From Gnetum montanum (taxonomy: Eukaryota > Streptophyta > Gnetopsida > Gnetales > Gnetaceae), in assembly GCA_015680685.1 (NCBI GenBank), contig MNCI01003010.1, forward strand, positions 1-64,000: a DNA stretch of 64,000 nt, read 5' to 3'. This document shows, piece by piece, positions 61,540 through 64,000 of the stretch (within the stretch, counting starts at the first letter, position 1; the number at the start of each line of letters is the position of its first letter). The notes beneath the pieces were generated by a model. The model made no database searches. It was given only the letters and a program-made list of their open reading frames with translations, and had not been told where the DNA came from. Made by a program: the position numbers and the translations under genes.

Positions 61540-62182
61540 TTTGCCTAAAACCTTATCTGCAAGCATCCCAGCGTTTACGTTGTTGAGCGTTTATGCTGCC
61601 GACCGTACGCCGAATCCTTTTGAAAGCCTCCCAGCGTTTACACTACTCAGTTTGAAACCCAGCCTACAAAAAATCCAGCGTCTACGCTGTTCAACATCTA
61701 AGTTGCTCCTGTTAAACTTACCATCTACAAGGTCCCTAGCATTTACACTGTTAATCATACGCAATATGCCTTACGCTGCAAATTCTACCTGCGCTATACA
61801 GAAGACTACTAAAGTTTACGCTGCACATTTTACGCCGTAGATACTGCCATCCATTTACGCTGTACATTGATTTTGTCCCTGCTGTTCTGTTTACGTTGCG
61901 CCCTTTACGCCATAGACTTTGTCTATGCTACTGTCCAGTTTATACTGCATTCTATACGCTGTAACCCTGTTTTACGCTATACCCTGACGCTATATACGCT
62001 GCCTGGCGTATACACTGTACGATTTACGCTGTAGACTTGTCTACGCTAACTCTATACACTGCATATATATACACTGTATACGTTGTCGTTATACGTCGGT
62101 CGTTGAAGCGTATATGCTGTACGCTACAGTCACTACACTAATTTCACACCCCTATACTGTTTCATACCCTCAACAGGTCATC
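61540..62182 (+). repeat. RT-E leader with TTTACGCTG repeats
   Basis: Like the RT-C leader: many GCGTTTACG, TTTACGCTG and TATACGCTG words in one main orientation, up to the gag ATG at 62183. Confidence 0.78.
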
Positions 62183-64000
62183 ATGAATCCCGTAAACACC
62201 ACCGCTACAACCATTCAAGTCATTGACATTGTAGGCACCATGGCAGTCCAATAGCCCGTTGTTTAACAGCCGACAATACAACCCACAGTGGGGCCCCGTC
62301 GGTCCCTAAGGTTGTAAGGGAGAAACCCAACCTCTAACATTATAACCCAGGACCAGTACAACTTCATATGTATGAAGATGCAAGCTGGTCTAGCCGTAGA
62401 TCGAGTCGAAATAGAGGTAAAGAGGCAATACGAACTCTTCTATAGGGGGGACGCGAGTTCATCCCTTACCCGTATGATATAATCCCTATTCCAGAGCAGT
62501 ACTCAGAGCTCATCATACAACTCCTCCTGCAAAGGAGCCAGTCGTTGGATTAGCCTGCAGTAGATCCCCAATCGGAAGAGGAGGATGAGTTCGCTGCCCA
62601 ATCTGAACATGAAGACTCCTATCACACCCTTAGCCCACAAACACACATCAACCCCATGTTTCATCCAGGCACAGGGGAAATCATGCCCCTCCAACACCTC
62701 AGGTTCACCCAGGCACAAGCACCTCCACCAGAAACATCAGCGTTGGTTCATGTTCCTCCTATGAGCGACCCGCAAATCAACACACTCCCTCTCACTATCA
62801 TTCCCGCTGCAGCTGCCAACCCATCCTCGCAAGCACCACCCCCGCACAATAACATGGGAGCAACCTTCTCACCTTGAGTGATAGGGATGCCACATGTGAT
62901 ACTAGCATCCACGTCCACTCACTACATCCCCCACATCCAAACGCACGGAGCCCCCTCAATCGCTGTAACCCTACAGGGAGTTCCTTCACAAAACGTGGCT
63001 GGGCAATGGGCGGCGATGGGTGTGCCATCACATCAACCCTCTCACCACAACATGCCACCCCACATGATTCCACTGGCCAAAATTCCCCAAGTACAGCCAC
63101 AACCGCAGCAACAACAACCTCTCACGTATAATGTGCCATCCCTAGTGCCACATGCTATGAACATCCCATGAGTACAACCACCAACTGCACAGCTTTCAGC
63201 CTTCCAACCTACCATTCAGTAATCCAATTTGTACACAGCACCACACCCCTAAGCTGTCGCCTCACCTAGTGCTCAAGACTGGGCGGATGCTAAAAAATTA
63301 ATGCAGGAATTAACTGACAAGGTTAAATGCCTCAAAACAGCTACCGACAGAGAGTTGAAGGTAGTGGACTTTTACCACGATGATCCCATCAGCTCTTCCG
63401 TCCCACCCCTAACTTTGCCCAAAAGTATATTGTTGCCAACACTAACTAAATATAATAGGGAGACGGACCCCAACGCTCACCTAATAACATTTAGATTAGA
63501 ATGCGCGTTACTCCAGGCATGGCCCCATGCCATTTTGCGAGTGTTCCCTATGTCCCTCACTAAATATAATAGGGAGAGTACTTGATTGGTACTGGGCCTT
63601 GCCGAGGAATTCTATATTTTCCTTGGAAGAGTTGTTACATCAGTTCGTGACCAAGTTCAAATATAACTTGAAACTTGAGACGACATTGGATAGCCTTATA
63701 CAGGTTAAACAAGCACTGCTCAAACCTGTACAAAAATTCATTCAAAGCTGGAGTGCCGCTCTCAATGAGCTACATGAGCCAATCCCCCAGACATATCTGC
63801 TTACCATTCTAAAGGGGACGGGTAATGATTTCTTNTGCCTATAACCCCTACTAACTATACTAAACCTATTCCTACAACTGCGCCGGAATCATCATCATCA
63901 CAGAACTCAACACTAAACTGTACAAGAAATTTTGAGAGGAAAGAACCCTCTCAATATACACCTCTACCTATGAAGCCATCCCAGCTATTTGACCAACTCT
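62183..64000 (+). pseudogene. gag: RT-E gag, partial at window edge
   Basis: MNPVNTTATTIQVIDIV matches the RT-C start, with the same TAG at codon 24 (CCAATAGCCC). A frameshift lies near 62450. The Pro/Gln-rich region (62640-63170) and capsid domain (63409-63830) follow. A copied 18-base stretch (ACTAAATATAATAGGGAG) at 63560-63577 disrupts the MSL-AGRALDWY motif. At the undetermined base 63835 the sequence jumps from the capsid to the region before the zinc knuckle, omitting what is about 290 bases in RT-C. At least seven stops. Confidence 0.85.

Larger units (their letters stand above)
60278..64000 (+). mobile_element. RT-E, close relative of RT-C, runs off the window
   Basis: 5' LTR (60278-61515), primer site, leader and the start of gag. 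It is inserted in the RT-D 3' LTR; the left flank is AAATT. LTR, leader and gag are closest to RT-C. Confidence 0.93.

Overview
The window is plant nuclear DNA made almost entirely of nested, decayed Ty3/gypsy LTR retrotransposons. The pol genes carry a degenerate first RNase H followed by a second RNase H-like domain and a DD35E integrase. That layout is known from the plant Tat lineage (Ogre, Retand, Tat), so the source is a vascular plant with a large, slowly purged genome; the sequence does not show which one. I found no host gene, tRNA or rRNA. Almost every open frame outside gag, pro, pol and the antisense gene described below is accidental.

Layout. Bases 1-3480 hold unrecognised AT-rich DNA and a minus-strand integrase relic of another gypsy lineage. 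RT-A starts at 3481 (LTR, PBS) and is interrupted at 5157 by RT-B (5157-38831, near-matching 5-base target duplication GACCT/GCCCT). RT-B is itself split by RT-C (13291-31641, both LTRs present). After RT-B, RT-A resumes with its leader and gag-pro (38832-42985) and the end of its antisense gene, until RT-D enters at 44049. RT-D runs to 60277, where RT-E is inserted in its 3' LTR and continues past the window. All five share LTR ends TGAAACACC...TACA. Four share the primer site TGGTGCTAGAAGGAGGGCC or a close variant, and three show the polypurine tract AAAGAGGGG before the 3' LTR.

The new-looking part is a common cassette. Each sufficiently complete copy has the order LTR, leader, gag-pro, a multi-exon gene on the opposite strand, pol, 3' LTR. 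In RT-C the antisense gene is resolved into eight exons (20054-24500, minus strand); RT-B has the same exon order with GT/AG borders, and RT-A and RT-D keep parts. Its product, about 1,070 residues before decay, would have a basic start, a region resembling the FCP1/NIF phosphatase fold without its catalytic aspartates, a conserved core with no confident match, a basic patch, a coiled-coil-like stretch and an acidic tail. The gene lies where Ogre-type elements have an intron between pro and RT, and good splice acceptors precede pol in RT-B, RT-C and RT-D.

Two families of short repeats accompany the cassette. One is built on ACGCT (in RT-C and RT-E often the palindrome GCGTATACGC). It occurs in the LTR, in the leader, and in intron 1 and the 5' flank of the antisense gene, with a version characteristic of each subfamily. 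The other is built on TAAACT and lies after pro, before pol and after pol. I infer, without proof, that the antisense product and these arrays form a self-regulatory system. All copies are broken by nonsense changes, largely of C-to-T type, and by a few indels.
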